A DNA stretch of 64,000 nt from Bacillus horti (GTDB taxonomy: Bacteria > Bacillota > Bacilli > Caldalkalibacillales > JCM-10596). The notes beneath the pieces were generated by a model that was not told where the DNA came from, did not search any database, and worked only from the letters and a program-made list of their open reading frames with translations. Below are positions 1-8,309 of the stretch, piece by piece. Every line of letters begins with the position of its first letter. Positions within the stretch are counted from its first letter, which is position 1. The position numbers were made by a program, and so were the translations under genes. Where the stretch lies: NCBI RefSeq assembly GCF_030813115.1, contig NZ_JAUSTY010000018.1:30987-94986 (forward strand), written 5' to 3'.

Positions 1-262
1 CTCTCCCATTATGATCCGTACCAAACCAATGATCAGTTGATGGAGGTAGCAACCTTAATGAATAATCTACCTTATCATACTCATAAACGGTAAAGTACGG
101 CCCAATAAGAGCTATTAGAATAAATAATATAATAAGATAGCCCCCAATAAGTGCTACTTTGTTGCTTCGCAGCCGGGAAAAGAACCCCATGCTGGACCCC
201 TTTTTCGGGGGCTGTGTTAGTGGAACCTGCTTGTCTGATGTAGGAGCTATTTGATTGCTCAT
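1..262 (-). CDS. Oligopeptide/dipeptide ABC permease, DppC/OppC type (partial, N-terminus only)
   Basis: The minus-strand frame opens with ATG at 262 behind GAAAGGATG and runs off the left edge. It encodes a short polar N-terminus, one hydrophobic segment at about residues 35-55, and a following HWFGTDHNGR motif typical of the OppC N-terminal region. The family is the inner-membrane permease that pairs with DppB/OppB to import peptides or nickel chelates. It is divergent from the solute-binding lipoprotein gene at 448, with 185 bp between them, so both probably belong to one transporter locus. The specific substrate cannot be told. Confidence 0.8.
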   Translation of the reverse strand, partial: MSNQIAPTSDKQVPLTQPPKKGSSMGFFSRLRSNKVALIGGYLIILFILIALIGPYFTVYEYDKVDYSLRLLPPSTDHWFGTDHNGR

Positions 263-447
263 TCAGAAAATCATCCTTTCAGAAAATAATAATAAAAAAA
301 AACTTTTAAATTAAATTATATTAATAGTATAATAAAAGACGACTTATTTTTACAAACATTAATTTTCTAAATAATACGTTTTAGAAAAAATAACTGAATT
401 AAGATAAGTCAGAAAACTAGAACAATAATTGAAGGGGGAGATTTTGA

Positions 448-2085
448 ATGAGAAGTTCAAAGAAATCCGTTTGGATGCTGAGCCTATTATTACTTCTATC
501 TTTAGTATTAATAGCAGCATGCTCAAACAACGACGGTGGTTCATCTGAAGCACCAGAAACAAATGCTCCAGATGATAGTGCTACTGGAGAAGACGATGTA
601 GTAGAAGAAACAACTGGTGGGGATCTAATTATTGCCACTAAATCTGAAATTGTTGGACTTGATCCACATACTTCTAATGATGTTCCTTCTAGTAACATAG
701 CTTATAACATTTATGAATCACTTGTTTATTTCGATGAAAATGATGAGCTTCAGCCTTTATTAGCTGAAAGCTGGGATCAAATTGATGAGCTTACACTTGA
801 GTTCACTCTCAAACAAGGTGTTAAGTTCCATGACGATACTGATTTTAATGCTGAGGTTGTAAAAGCTAATATTGAGCGTATTCTTGATCCTGCAACAGCT
901 TCACAACGTCTTTTCTTATATGAAATGGTTACTGAAGTAAATGTTATTGATGAGTATACGGTTCAAATTGTTACTGAGTATCCGTTTGCTCCACTTTTAC
1001 CTCACTTAGCACATAGTGCTGGTGGAATGATCAGCTTAGATGCTATCGAAAAAGATAGAGAAGCTGTAGCTAGTGGGCAAAACCCTGGTTCACACATTAG
1101 TTCTAATCCAGTAGGTACAGGTTACTTCAAGTTTGATTACTGGACTACTGGTGAAGAAGTTAAGCTTGTTCGTAACGACAATTACTGGGGAGAACATGCA
1201 AAGGTTGATTCTGTAACTTTTAAAGTTGTTGGTGAGGAATTAACTCGTTTAACTGAACTTGAAACTGGATATGTTCATATTGCTGAACAAATGCAACCAA
1301 GTGATATTACACGTATTCAAGGTTTACCAAACGCTGGCTTAAATGAGACTCCACAAACAAGTTTATCTTACATTGCATTTAACACTCAAAAAGAACCATT
1401 TACAGACGTTCGTGTTCGTCAAGCTATTTCTATGGCGATCGATCCAGCCCAAATCATTGATGGTATTCTTTATGGAGCAGGGATTCCAGCAGTAGGACCA
1501 CTTGCTCAAAGTGTATTAGGATATGATGCTTCTGTTACTCCACTTGAGTACGATATTGAAGGAGCGAAAGCACTATTAGCTGAAGCTGGATATGCTGATG
1601 GGTTCAGTACTACGATTTGGACAAATGATTCTGCTACACGTGTCCAAACGGCTGAATACCTACAATCTGCACTAAGAGAACTTAACATTGATGTATCTGT
1701 TGAGATTGTTGAGTGGGCAACATACCTTGAAGACACTTCAGCTGGTAAGCATGATATGTTTATCCTTGGTTGGTCTACTCCAACTAGCGATGCTGACTAT
1801 GCAATGTACGCTTTATTCCATTCTAAAAACCATGGTTCTACTGGTAACCGTACATTCTTAACGGATGCAGAACTTGATGATCTATTAGACAGAGGTCGCC
1901 AAGAAGTTGATCCAGATGCACGTTTAGCAATTTACAAAGAAGCTCAAGAAAGACTTGTTGAGATTGCACCAATGGTGTATACTCACTATACAATTCTTTT
2001 AACTGGTATCAGTGATAGTGTTCATGATTTCTGGGTTACTCCTAACGGTATCTTCAGACTTCAAAACGTGTACATTTCTGAGTAA
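448..2085 (+). CDS. Peptide/nickel-type ABC solute-binding lipoprotein (SBP family 5)
   Basis: This 545-residue protein has a lipoprotein signal: positive N-terminus, a leucine-rich core and the lipobox LIAAC with Cys25 as the lipidation site. An acidic linker follows at about residues 26-55. The mature part has the SBP_bac_5 layout, including LAESW near residue 108, a VKFHDDTDF segment and FTDVRVRQAISMAID around residue 318. Such proteins sit on the outer face of the membrane and hand oligopeptides, dipeptides or metal chelates to a DppBC/OppBC permease. The ATG is preceded by GGGGGAG. The gene is monocistronic, ends at a strong terminator, and is divergent from a permease gene of the same transporter class. 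Substrate is unknown. Confidence 0.88.
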   Translation: MRSSKKSVWMLSLLLLLSLVLIAACSNNDGGSSEAPETNAPDDSATGEDDVVEETTGGDLIIATKSEIVGLDPHTSNDVPSSNIAYNIYESLVYFDENDELQPLLAESWDQIDELTLEFTLKQGVKFHDDTDFNAEVVKANIERILDPATASQRLFLYEMVTEVNVIDEYTVQIVTEYPFAPLLPHLAHSAGGMISLDAIEKDREAVASGQNPGSHISSNPVGTGYFKFDYWTTGEEVKLVRNDNYWGEHAKVDSVTFKVVGEELTRLTELETGYVHIAEQMQPSDITRIQGLPNAGLNETPQTSLSYIAFNTQKEPFTDVRVRQAISMAIDPAQIIDGILYGAGIPAVGPLAQSVLGYDASVTPLEYDIEGAKALLAEAGYADGFSTTIWTNDSATRVQTAEYLQSALRELNIDVSVEIVEWATYLEDTSAGKHDMFILGWSTPTSDADYAMYALFHSKNHGSTGNRTFLTDAELDDLLDRGRQEVDPDARLAIYKEAQERLVEIAPMVYTHYTILLTGISDSVHDFWVTPNGIFRLQNVYISE

Positions 2086-2093
2086 TAACAATT

Positions 2094-2132
2094 AAAAAAG
2101 CTGAACTAAGATGATCTTAGTTCAGCTTTTTT
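2094..2132 (+). terminator. Rho-independent terminator of the SBP gene
   Basis: The arms CTGAACTAAG and CTTAGTTCAG pair perfectly around a 5-nt loop (ATGAT), flanked by an A-run on the left and CTTTTTT on the right. It begins 9 nt after the stop codon. Confidence 0.92.
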
Positions 2133-2212
2133 ATTTCTACAATAAAAGAATTTAAATTATGATTATTTTTTTAAAATTATGATTTTATTTTGTCGAAATC
2201 TATGATATTATA

Positions 2213-2238
2213 GGTACCGTCAAGAATTTTGTGTAAAT
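2213..2238. repeat. Left terminal inverted repeat of the IS256-family element
   Basis: The outer end reads GGTACCGTCAAGAA followed by TTTTGTGTAAAT. It matches the right end at 20 of 26 positions. The target duplication ATATTATA lies directly outside at 2205-2212. Confidence 0.85.
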
Positions 2239-2273
2239 AGAAGATTTCCGTTTCTTGTAAAATGGATATGTAT

Positions 2274-3455
2274 TTATTCTTCAGAGAACATATTACTTAG
2301 CTCTGCCCGAGCTTGATCAAACCCAATATGGCATCGAGCGGAGAATTTTTGGTTGTATGGCTCAAATAGGGAAACAAGAAAGCGCTCTAAAGATTCTTCG
2401 TTAGGAAACTGCTCTTTCCTTTTGCTGTATCTCTTAATATTTTTATTTAACCCCTCAATAAGATTAGTCGAATAAATACTACGCCAAATGGCACGAGGAA
2501 AGTCATAAAACGTAAGCAAGTAAGGATTATCGCTCAGAGCTTTTGTCACTCTAGGGTAGGCTGACTGCCACTTGCTGATGAATACCTCTAGTTCTTTTTG
2601 CGCTTCATGACGTGAATCAGCTCGGTATACTCGCTTAAAATCGGCACAGATATCCTTACGGTCAGCTACTCGAACTTTGTGAGCAATATGCCGTGCGGCA
2701 TGGACACAACAAGACTGATACTTAGAACGAGGAAAGACCGTAGAGATGCGTTCCCGAAGACCTTTTAATCCGTCTGAAATAAAAAGGAGGATATCTTCAA
2801 CTCCACGTTCTTTAAGCTCTTGTAATACTTCTTCCCAGACAAAAGCTGACTCCGTCGGAGCAATCGTAAAAGAAAGGACTTCTTTGGATCCATCCTCTCG
2901 GATGCCCACAGAGATATACACCGCTTCCTTAGAGACTGTGTCACGCTTCAGAGCGATAAAAGTTGCATCAAGATAGACACATACGTAGCGAGAAGCTAAA
3001 GAACGTGATTTGAAAGCAGCTACTTGTTCCCCTACCGCTTTAGTCATATTAGAAATGGTCTGTGGTGTGTAGTGATGCCCGTACATTCTTTCAACCAAAT
3101 CAGAGATTTCGGACATTGTGACTCCCTTTTGAAACATATGAATGACAAACGCCTCTAGGGTGTCGTTTGAGCGCTTATAAGGTTGAACCGTTTGTTGCTT
3201 AAACTCACCATTACGATCACGAGGGATGCTAATCTCTAAGTCACCAAACTCCGTGTGGAGTTTGCGGGAGTAGGATCCGTTTCTAGAATTACCTGAATGA
3301 AATCCAATTCGGTCGTACCTTTCATAGTCTAGGAAAGCTGTTAACTCCGTTTGGAGCAATGTGTTAACAGCCGCTTCTAAGTGAATGCGAAAAACTTCTT
3401 TAATATCTTCTTTTTTGACTAGAGCTTCAATGATATCTGTTGTAAACTGATTCAT
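2274..3455 (-). CDS. IS256-family (Mutator-type) DDE transposase
   Basis: This 393-residue protein matches the usual IS256 transposase length. The catalytic triad can be placed at Asp163 (YLDATF), Asp228 (FISDGL) and Glu334 (NLIEGLN), with the family's Cys/His stretch CCVHAARH after the second Asp. The N-terminal FHSGNSRNG region is also characteristic. It catalyses copy-out movement of the element. The ATG follows AGAGG, and the frame has no stop or frameshift, so the enzyme is predicted to be functional. Confidence 0.95.
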   Translation of the reverse strand: MNQFTTDIIEALVKKEDIKEVFRIHLEAAVNTLLQTELTAFLDYERYDRIGFHSGNSRNGSYSRKLHTEFGDLEISIPRDRNGEFKQQTVQPYKRSNDTLEAFVIHMFQKGVTMSEISDLVERMYGHHYTPQTISNMTKAVGEQVAAFKSRSLASRYVCVYLDATFIALKRDTVSKEAVYISVGIREDGSKEVLSFTIAPTESAFVWEEVLQELKERGVEDILLFISDGLKGLRERISTVFPRSKYQSCCVHAARHIAHKVRVADRKDICADFKRVYRADSRHEAQKELEVFISKWQSAYPRVTKALSDNPYLLTFYDFPRAIWRSIYSTNLIEGLNKNIKRYSKRKEQFPNEESLERFLVSLFEPYNQKFSARCHIGFDQARAELSNMFSEE

Positions 3456-3532
3456 AGGGAAGACCTCTTTTCTGTGAATTTGTTGTGGTGACTTAATTCT
3501 ACAAGAAAAGGTCTTCCTTTTTCTATCTATTC

Positions 3533-3558
3533 ATTTACACAAAATATTTTACGCTATC
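3533..3558. repeat. Right terminal inverted repeat of the IS256-family element
   Basis: Read inward from the outer end on the minus strand it is GATAGCGTAAAATA followed by TTTTGTGTAAAT. The second copy of the 8-bp target duplication follows at 3559-3566. Confidence 0.85.
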
Positions 3559-3726
3559 ATATTATAATTTTGTGATTATTTAACTTGTTATTTTAAAGGA
3601 ATTTAATATAGTTTATTCCATTTAAAAGAATGCTATATCAGATATTTTATTTAGAAAGTGCACACCACATAACCGTTACTTTTAAATGTTTGCTTCTCAC
3701 TCGATATGTCTTATAGGAGGTTTCAT

Positions 3727-4251
3727 ATGGATTGGATATTATTCTCAAGAATATTCCTTAGTATACTATTCTTTTTCTCTGCCTTATTAAAAATCGTTGA
3801 TAAACAAAATTTCATCAATACCATTAAAGATATTGGCATAAGAAAAGAACTCCTTTCATTAGCTTTCGGAACCCTTATCATTTTTGAAATTATTGCCTCC
3901 ATCCTACTTTGGATTAACTCATTAGTTGTTTTTGGTTTATCTTTAGTCTATCTCTTATCTATTATTTTTCTTTTCCAGACTGTAAAGATTATCCGCTCCG
4001 AGGAGGAAGTCCAATGCAATTGCTTTGGTTCCTTAACAGACGAAAAGCTGGGGTATTCAACACTTATCCGAATCTTTATCATTCTATCCGTTAATACGTA
4101 TTTGATCATTAATATTAATTCAATGAATTCAACTTTCAGTCTATCTGAGATATTTAGTTATACAACAACTTCACTTGGACTTATAATGCTCTACTCTCTT
4201 TTACATACATACACAAGCCTGCGAGTTAAAATAAACAAGGAGATTAAGTAA
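3727..4251 (+). CDS. MauE/DoxX-like redox-associated membrane protein
   Basis: This 174-residue integral membrane protein has four or five hydrophobic helices. After the second or third helix it carries a CNCFG motif (Cys97, Cys99) of the kind found in MauE-type proteins. The upstream in-frame ATG at 3706 has no ribosome site, whereas ATG 3727 follows AGGAGG, so the latter was chosen. In methylotrophs MauE works with the thioredoxin-fold MauD to mature the disulfide-rich small subunit of methylamine dehydrogenase. Here it overlaps by one base (TAATG) with a thioredoxin-fold gene and lies just upstream of a six-cysteine peptide gene. The inferred role is passing electrons to or from that thioredoxin partner during disulfide formation. 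Confidence 0.75.
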   Translation: MDWILFSRIFLSILFFFSALLKIVDKQNFINTIKDIGIRKELLSLAFGTLIIFEIIASILLWINSLVVFGLSLVYLLSIIFLFQTVKIIRSEEEVQCNCFGSLTDEKLGYSTLIRIFIILSVNTYLIININSMNSTFSLSEIFSYTTTSLGLIMLYSLLHTYTSLRVKINKEIK

Positions 4252-4775
4252 TGAATACAACTATTTATTTGACCCTCTTTATATTGTGGATTTTGGTCTT
4301 ATGCAATTCATATATGTTAATAAAGCTCTTCAAAGCAGTTGCTAAGTTAAACAAAAAAGAGCTACCCAAAAGTTTTGCAGGTATTGCTAAAGGATCACTT
4401 CTCCCCATCAAAAACTATAAAAACCTAGACATGAAAGCATTTGATTATACATCGAAAAAAAATTATATTGTACTATTTGGAAGCTATGGCTGTAAGGTTT
4501 GTCATCAAATATATCCATTATTTAATACACTCAAACAGGAAAAAACAGGAGTCATCATTCAAATTTTTATGTTAGCTACAGAAGATCAGGCAAAAGAAAT
4601 TAGCGCACAATACGACATTCCTACAGATCATATTACTATAATATCCCAAAATGATTTGCCTTCACTTGGAATCACTGGATTTCCTTTTGCCTATTACTTA
4701 TCTTCAAATGGGAACGTTATTAATAAAGGGCTGGTAAACTTCAAAAATGATTTTGATATTTTAATGTCTGCTTAG
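4251..4775 (+). CDS. Membrane-anchored thioredoxin-fold oxidoreductase (MauD/TlpA-like)
   Basis: This is a 174-residue protein with an N-terminal membrane anchor (about residues 5-30) and an extracytoplasmic thioredoxin fold. The active site is GSYGCKVC (Cys81 and Cys84) and the cis-proline region is GFPFAYY (Pro145). Start and stop overlap the preceding MauE-like gene, so the two are co-translated. The pair resembles MauE-MauD, which assists disulfide bonding of a Cys-rich exported protein. The likely client is the six-Cys peptide encoded 153 bp downstream. Whether it oxidises or isomerises disulfides cannot be decided from sequence. Confidence 0.78.
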   Translation: MNTTIYLTLFILWILVLCNSYMLIKLFKAVAKLNKKELPKSFAGIAKGSLLPIKNYKNLDMKAFDYTSKKNYIVLFGSYGCKVCHQIYPLFNTLKQEKTGVIIQIFMLATEDQAKEISAQYDIPTDHITIISQNDLPSLGITGFPFAYYLSSNGNVINKGLVNFKNDFDILMSA

Positions 4776-4928
4776 AATCGTTATTAGATATTTACTTTTT
4801 AAAAGCATTTTAAATTTCTGAAGTATTAAATGCGGTTTCTCCTTCCATTGTGAAGTGAAACAATATTTCACATCTTAGTCTAATTACCTCATTAATTTCA
4901 AAAATTATTCTTAAAGGAGGTGTAATGA

Positions 4929-5084
4929 ATGGAGTTTGAAAACTATAATGAAGAGTCTGTCGAGGCATCATATTGTGAATGTACAATATTTGTCTGCGGC
5001 TACCATCACGGTGGGATTCCAATTACAACTATGACATGTAGATTCGATAGTGGGAACACATACAATTTTTGTGAATGCTATTAG
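4929..5084 (+). CDS. Six-cysteine small peptide, putative exported disulfide-rich bacteriocin-like precursor
   Basis: This 51-codon gene starts at ATG 4929, 9 nt after the strong ribosome site AAAGGAGG. An overlapping ATG at 4925 leads to a stop after four codons. The product has an acidic N-terminus (residues 1-14, five Glu) and then a Cys-rich part with Cys16, 18, 23, 37, 48 and 50, that is a C-x-C pair near each end of the core, plus an HHGG at 26-29. There is no Sec signal. The position between a MauDE-like redox pair and an ABC exporter, with a hairpin right after the stop, is that of a bacteriocin or signalling-peptide precursor. I do not recognise a named family. Six-Cys defensin-like bacteriocins such as laterosporulin are comparable in size, but the cysteine spacing differs. 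Confidence 0.72.
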   Translation: MEFENYNEESVEASYCECTIFVCGYHHGGIPITTMTCRFDSGNTYNFCECY

Positions 5085-5092
5085 TGATTCCT

Positions 5093-5116
5093 GAGTCAGG
5101 GTACAAGCCCTGACTC
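5093..5116 (+). terminator. Hairpin after the peptide gene, probable partial terminator or mRNA 3' end
   Basis: Perfect 9-bp arms GAGTCAGGG and CCCTGACTC enclose a 6-nt loop, 8 nt after the peptide stop codon. Only CTTTC follows, so termination is probably partial. This is a common way to make more precursor mRNA than transporter mRNA. Confidence 0.6.
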
Positions 5117-5151
5117 CTTTCTTCATGTGAAGAATATAATTAAGAAGAAGC

Positions 5152-5178
5152 TGTCAGGGCTATACTCTGACATTTTTC
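5152..5178 (+). promoter_or_regulatory. Second hairpin with T-run in front of the ABC exporter gene
   Basis: TGTCAG and CTGACA form a 6-bp stem followed by TTTTTCTG, ending about 10 nt before the exporter's ribosome site (TTAGGAGA). The GTCAGGG at 5153-5159 can also pair with CCCTGAC of the preceding hairpin, so the two structures could be mutually exclusive. Confidence 0.4.
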
Positions 5179-5196
5179 TGTTATTAGGAGATACAT

Positions 5197-7005
5197 ATGA
5201 AACTAGTATATTTAAAAAACCTATTTACCCTAGTATGGCAATATGGTAAAGCATTGTTTCTTCTAAGTACAATCATAAAGATAATTCTTGGAATCTCACC
5301 ATTAGCCACCTTATTTATTGTCCAAGAGGTTATTAATCAAGTAACTGAACTTATTCAAGGTGAATCTGTAGAATATATGTCTGTGCTTTTCCTTCTCCTT
5401 TTACAATTTGCTGTATCTGTACTGATCTCGATTTTAAATCATGTAGACTCCATACTTGCCATTCATTTAGAAGTAAGATTAGATTACAAGATAAGTAAAA
5501 AGGTCTCTACCAAATCAATTACTGTACCCTTCTCCTACTTCGAGTTATCTCAATTTTATGATCATCAAAATCGAATTAAAAACGGCAACATTGGAACACG
5601 CTTAATGATTCCCATTAAAGCTACACTTGATGTTTTAAAATATATCATTTCAATCAGCAGCTACGTAATTTTTCTAGCCACTATTCATTGGGGGCTAGTT
5701 GTAATAAGCTTGATCGCCTTCATTCCCATTCTAATTATTAAAGCAAAATTTGGTTCTGCCAAGTTTTATTTAATGCGGAATCAAACTCCCGCTGCCAGAG
5801 AGGCTAATTATATAACTTCACTATTAAATACTCGTCAGGCTTCAAAGGAGATTAGGTTGTTCAGGCTTGGCGAATTTTTATTACAAAAATGGAGTTTTTT
5901 ATTTAAAAAGAATAACTCCCAGACACTCAGACTTGCAAGAAGAGAATATTATGCCTTTATCTTAATTGACTTATTTAGCGCCTTATTATATGTTGCTGCC
6001 TCGCTGTTATTGATCTCACAGATTAGTAGAGGGTTTCTTGCCGTTGGACAATTTGTTTCAACGGGACAAGCTATTCAAGGTGCTCAAAGCACCATCAATA
6101 TGATTGCAAGTACTTTGGCGAGAATTTATGAAAATCAGCTATACGTAGAGGATTTATTTAAATACTTGAATTATTACGAACCTACTTTACATAAAAACAA
6201 TGAACAAGAAAAAACAATGAGCTTCCCCTCAAAGGTTCAAAAAGGGATAAATGTGGGTAACCTAAGCTTTTATTACCCTCATTCATCAAAAAAAGCATTA
6301 CATAACATTTCATTCTCTGTAAAACCAGGTGAAAAAATAGCTATAGTTGGTGAAAATGGTTCAGGTAAATCAACACTTGTAAAATGTTTAATGGGGCTTT
6401 ACAACAATTATGAAGGGACCATTACAATCGATGACATCGATATACAGAAGATTAAAACAAACGAACTCTATGATCAGATGACAGGTATCTTTCAAGATTA
6501 TATGAAATACCAATTTACTGTACAGGAAAATATTGGATTTGGAAATATTTCTAAGCTTGATCAACTACAACAAATAATAAACACCAGTGAAAAGAGCGGA
6601 GCTGATTCCTTTGTTAGAAACTTGCCTAAGCAATATAGCTCTCGGTTAGGTAGACTTTTTCAAGGTGGATATGAGCTCTCAGGCGGTCAGTGGCAAAAAA
6701 TCGCATTAGCTCGTGCATTATATAAAAATGCTCAGATTATTTTTCTTGATGAACCCACCGCTTCACTTGATCCACTGGTAGAAATCGAATTATTTAGACA
6801 GTTTCTTAGCACAACTAAAGATGTAACTACATTCTATATTTCTCATCGTATGGCCTCAGCCAAAGTAGCAGAAAAAATACTAGTACTGAAGAATGGTGAA
6901 ATTGTAGAATCTGGCTCTCACACCGAACTTATGAATCTACAGGGTGAGTATCACAGAATGTATCAAGCACAAGCCAATTGGTATCTAGAAAAAGATTCAA
7001 GTTAG
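5197..7005 (+). CDS. ABC exporter (fused transmembrane and ATPase domains) of the six-Cys peptide cassette
   Basis: This 602-residue half-transporter has an N-terminal membrane domain with about six helices (residues 15-300) and a C-terminal ATPase. Visible motifs are Walker A GENGSGKST (about residue 385), signature LSGGQWQK, Walker B IIFLDEPTASLDP and the switch histidine in YISHR. It has no N-terminal C39 peptidase domain, so it cannot itself cleave a double-glycine leader. ATG 5197 follows TTAGGAGA. It is last in the cassette and ends before a bidirectional terminator. The expected role is homodimeric export of the upstream six-Cys peptide; self-protection is also possible, since no separate immunity gene is evident. 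Confidence 0.85.
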   Translation: MKLVYLKNLFTLVWQYGKALFLLSTIIKIILGISPLATLFIVQEVINQVTELIQGESVEYMSVLFLLLLQFAVSVLISILNHVDSILAIHLEVRLDYKISKKVSTKSITVPFSYFELSQFYDHQNRIKNGNIGTRLMIPIKATLDVLKYIISISSYVIFLATIHWGLVVISLIAFIPILIIKAKFGSAKFYLMRNQTPAAREANYITSLLNTRQASKEIRLFRLGEFLLQKWSFLFKKNNSQTLRLARREYYAFILIDLFSALLYVAASLLLISQISRGFLAVGQFVSTGQAIQGAQSTINMIASTLARIYENQLYVEDLFKYLNYYEPTLHKNNEQEKTMSFPSKVQKGINVGNLSFYYPHSSKKALHNISFSVKPGEKIAIVGENGSGKSTLVKCLMGLYNNYEGTITIDDIDIQKIKTNELYDQMTGIFQDYMKYQFTVQENIGFGNISKLDQLQQIINTSEKSGADSFVRNLPKQYSSRLGRLFQGGYELSGGQWQKIALARALYKNAQIIFLDEPTASLDPLVEIELFRQFLSTTKDVTTFYISHRMASAKVAEKILVLKNGEIVESGSHTELMNLQGEYHRMYQAQANWYLEKDSS

Positions 7006-7053
7006 CTCAAAAACTTATACTATATTGATTGTATAAAAAAATATATTTTAAAC

Positions 7054-7105
7054 AAAAAGGGTAGCTCAGATAAGTTTAATAACTTTTATGAGCTACCCTT
7101 CAAAA
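7054..7105. terminator. Bidirectional terminator between the ABC exporter and the convergent secreted-protein gene
   Basis: GGGTAGCTCA pairs with TGAGCTACCC, and the stem continues through AGATAAGTT and AACTTTTAT with small imperfections to a short loop. A-rich sequence on the left and T-rich on the right let it serve both strands. Confidence 0.82.
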
Positions 7106-7134
7106 ATTTATTTAAATTTATCTCTAACTGGAAC

Positions 7135-8079
7135 TTAATAAGCACTTTTAATAACTTCTAGTAACTTTTCCTGACCTAATTTAGAGACAACCAAAGTGTA
7201 TATTCCTTCGTTCTCATATTTAATAACAGATAATTCTTCCCCATCTTGATTTCTATTAATAGCAAACTCATAGTTTAATTCTCCGTCTATTTTAGCAGAA
7301 AAATCATTTTCTTCAAGATTACTTATTTCTATTGGAGTTTCTTGGATTGCAACTACCAATAAATCACCAGATTCTCTATCTCTGTAATGGTTTAAAATTG
7401 CACCACCAGCAATTTTAGGTTCATCAGCTAAATAATAGTCGTTACTTATAGCATTTGAAAAACTCTCTTTTTGCGCTACGACTTCATATGACAAAGCTTC
7501 ATTTGAAATAGTTGTTTCAGCAGTTTTATTAGCTAAATTACTTCTACCCACTAGATATGACATACTGTCTTCAGTACCACATACATAAACACTTGAATCA
7601 TGACCGGATATTGTACTAACTTGTATTTGTACTCCCCTATTAGTTGATCCTAGTGGAATTGTTCTATTCCAATTAGATGTGTAAGTTCTACCTTGCTGTA
7701 AACGAACACCGACTATATCAGTATTATAAACAACAGTATTTGAATCTTCGAGATTATAGGAGAGCGACGCACCACCCAATACCCCACCTTGACTTATGGA
7801 AGTAATTAAAACACTATGGCTATTTAATCTAAAACTATTTTGATTATAAGAACCAAAAGAAAAATTATATCTTATATCATAAACACCACCACAGTTTTCT
7901 GCAACCCATCCTGTTATAGAGTTATTTCTTACTGTACTCCCTCCAGTACCTGAACTTGGCAAATCAGTCCACCAAACTTGACTATTACCTGTTGCCTTAA
8001 CAGAGTTCATTGGAATGATTGAAAGTGATAAAATGATACAAACACCTGCAATAAAAAGATTACTTGTAAATTTTCTCAT
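7135..8079 (-). CDS. Secreted protein of unknown function
   Basis: The product has 314 residues from ATG 8079, chosen because AAGGGG lies 9 nt upstream and the signal peptide then begins MRKFTSNLF. An upstream in-frame ATG lacks a ribosome site. The signal peptide has a hydrophobic core and a likely cut after NSVKA, near residue 29. The mature protein is rich in Ser, Thr, Asn and Gly, has a W-W near its start and two cysteines in the first half, and looks beta-rich. No catalytic motif or known domain was recognised. It is convergent with the peptide cassette and has no operon partner. Confidence 0.7.
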   Translation of the reverse strand: MRKFTSNLFIAGVCIILSLSIIPMNSVKATGNSQVWWTDLPSSGTGGSTVRNNSITGWVAENCGGVYDIRYNFSFGSYNQNSFRLNSHSVLITSISQGGVLGGASLSYNLEDSNTVVYNTDIVGVRLQQGRTYTSNWNRTIPLGSTNRGVQIQVSTISGHDSSVYVCGTEDSMSYLVGRSNLANKTAETTISNEALSYEVVAQKESFSNAISNDYYLADEPKIAGGAILNHYRDRESGDLLVVAIQETPIEISNLEENDFSAKIDGELNYEFAINRNQDGEELSVIKYENEGIYTLVVSKLGQEKLLEVIKSAY

Positions 8080-8309
8080 ATTATCAATCCCCTTCCATTT
8101 TTTGTGCAATATAATTATAAACATATTTCTTAAAATCTTTCAACCTATTTTTTAGATTATTCTTTAATTTTCATTAATTAATAACTAATTCGCGCTAATT
8201 ACGCCTATATATGTCCATTAAATAGAAATTAATGTGAAAAAATAGTATTCTTATGTTAATTTTTCATCTTCATATAAAATATAATCCCTTATGTATTTTG
8301 TCTAAAAGG

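Larger units (their letters stand above)
2213..3558 (-). mobile_element. Complete IS256-family insertion sequence, 1346 bp
   Basis: A single transposase gene is bracketed by 26-bp imperfect terminal inverted repeats (20 of 26 matching, sharing the inner block TTTTGTGTAAAT). The 8-bp sequence ATATTATA occurs immediately outside both ends (2205-2212 and 3559-3566), which fits the 8-9 bp duplications made by this family. The reading frame is intact, so the copy may be active. It landed between the SBP terminator and the peptide cassette without breaking a visible gene. Confidence 0.92.

Noticed and set aside
2746..2976. Plus-strand frame inside the transposase gene
   Set aside because: Antisense shadow of a fully supported transposase; no own signals.
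4810..5022. A 70-codon minus-strand frame across the six-Cys peptide gene
   Set aside because: No ribosome site, and it runs against the well-supported plus-strand peptide gene, which has a strong ribosome site and a fitting context.
4929..5084. Calling the peptide a double-glycine leader bacteriocin
   Set aside because: HHGG at residues 26-29 looks tempting, but cleavage there would discard three of six cysteines and the exporter has no C39 peptidase domain.
3727..7005. Calling the cassette a methylamine dehydrogenase maturation locus
   Set aside because: No large or small subunit, no MauG or other mau gene is present; only the MauD/MauE-like helpers are shared.
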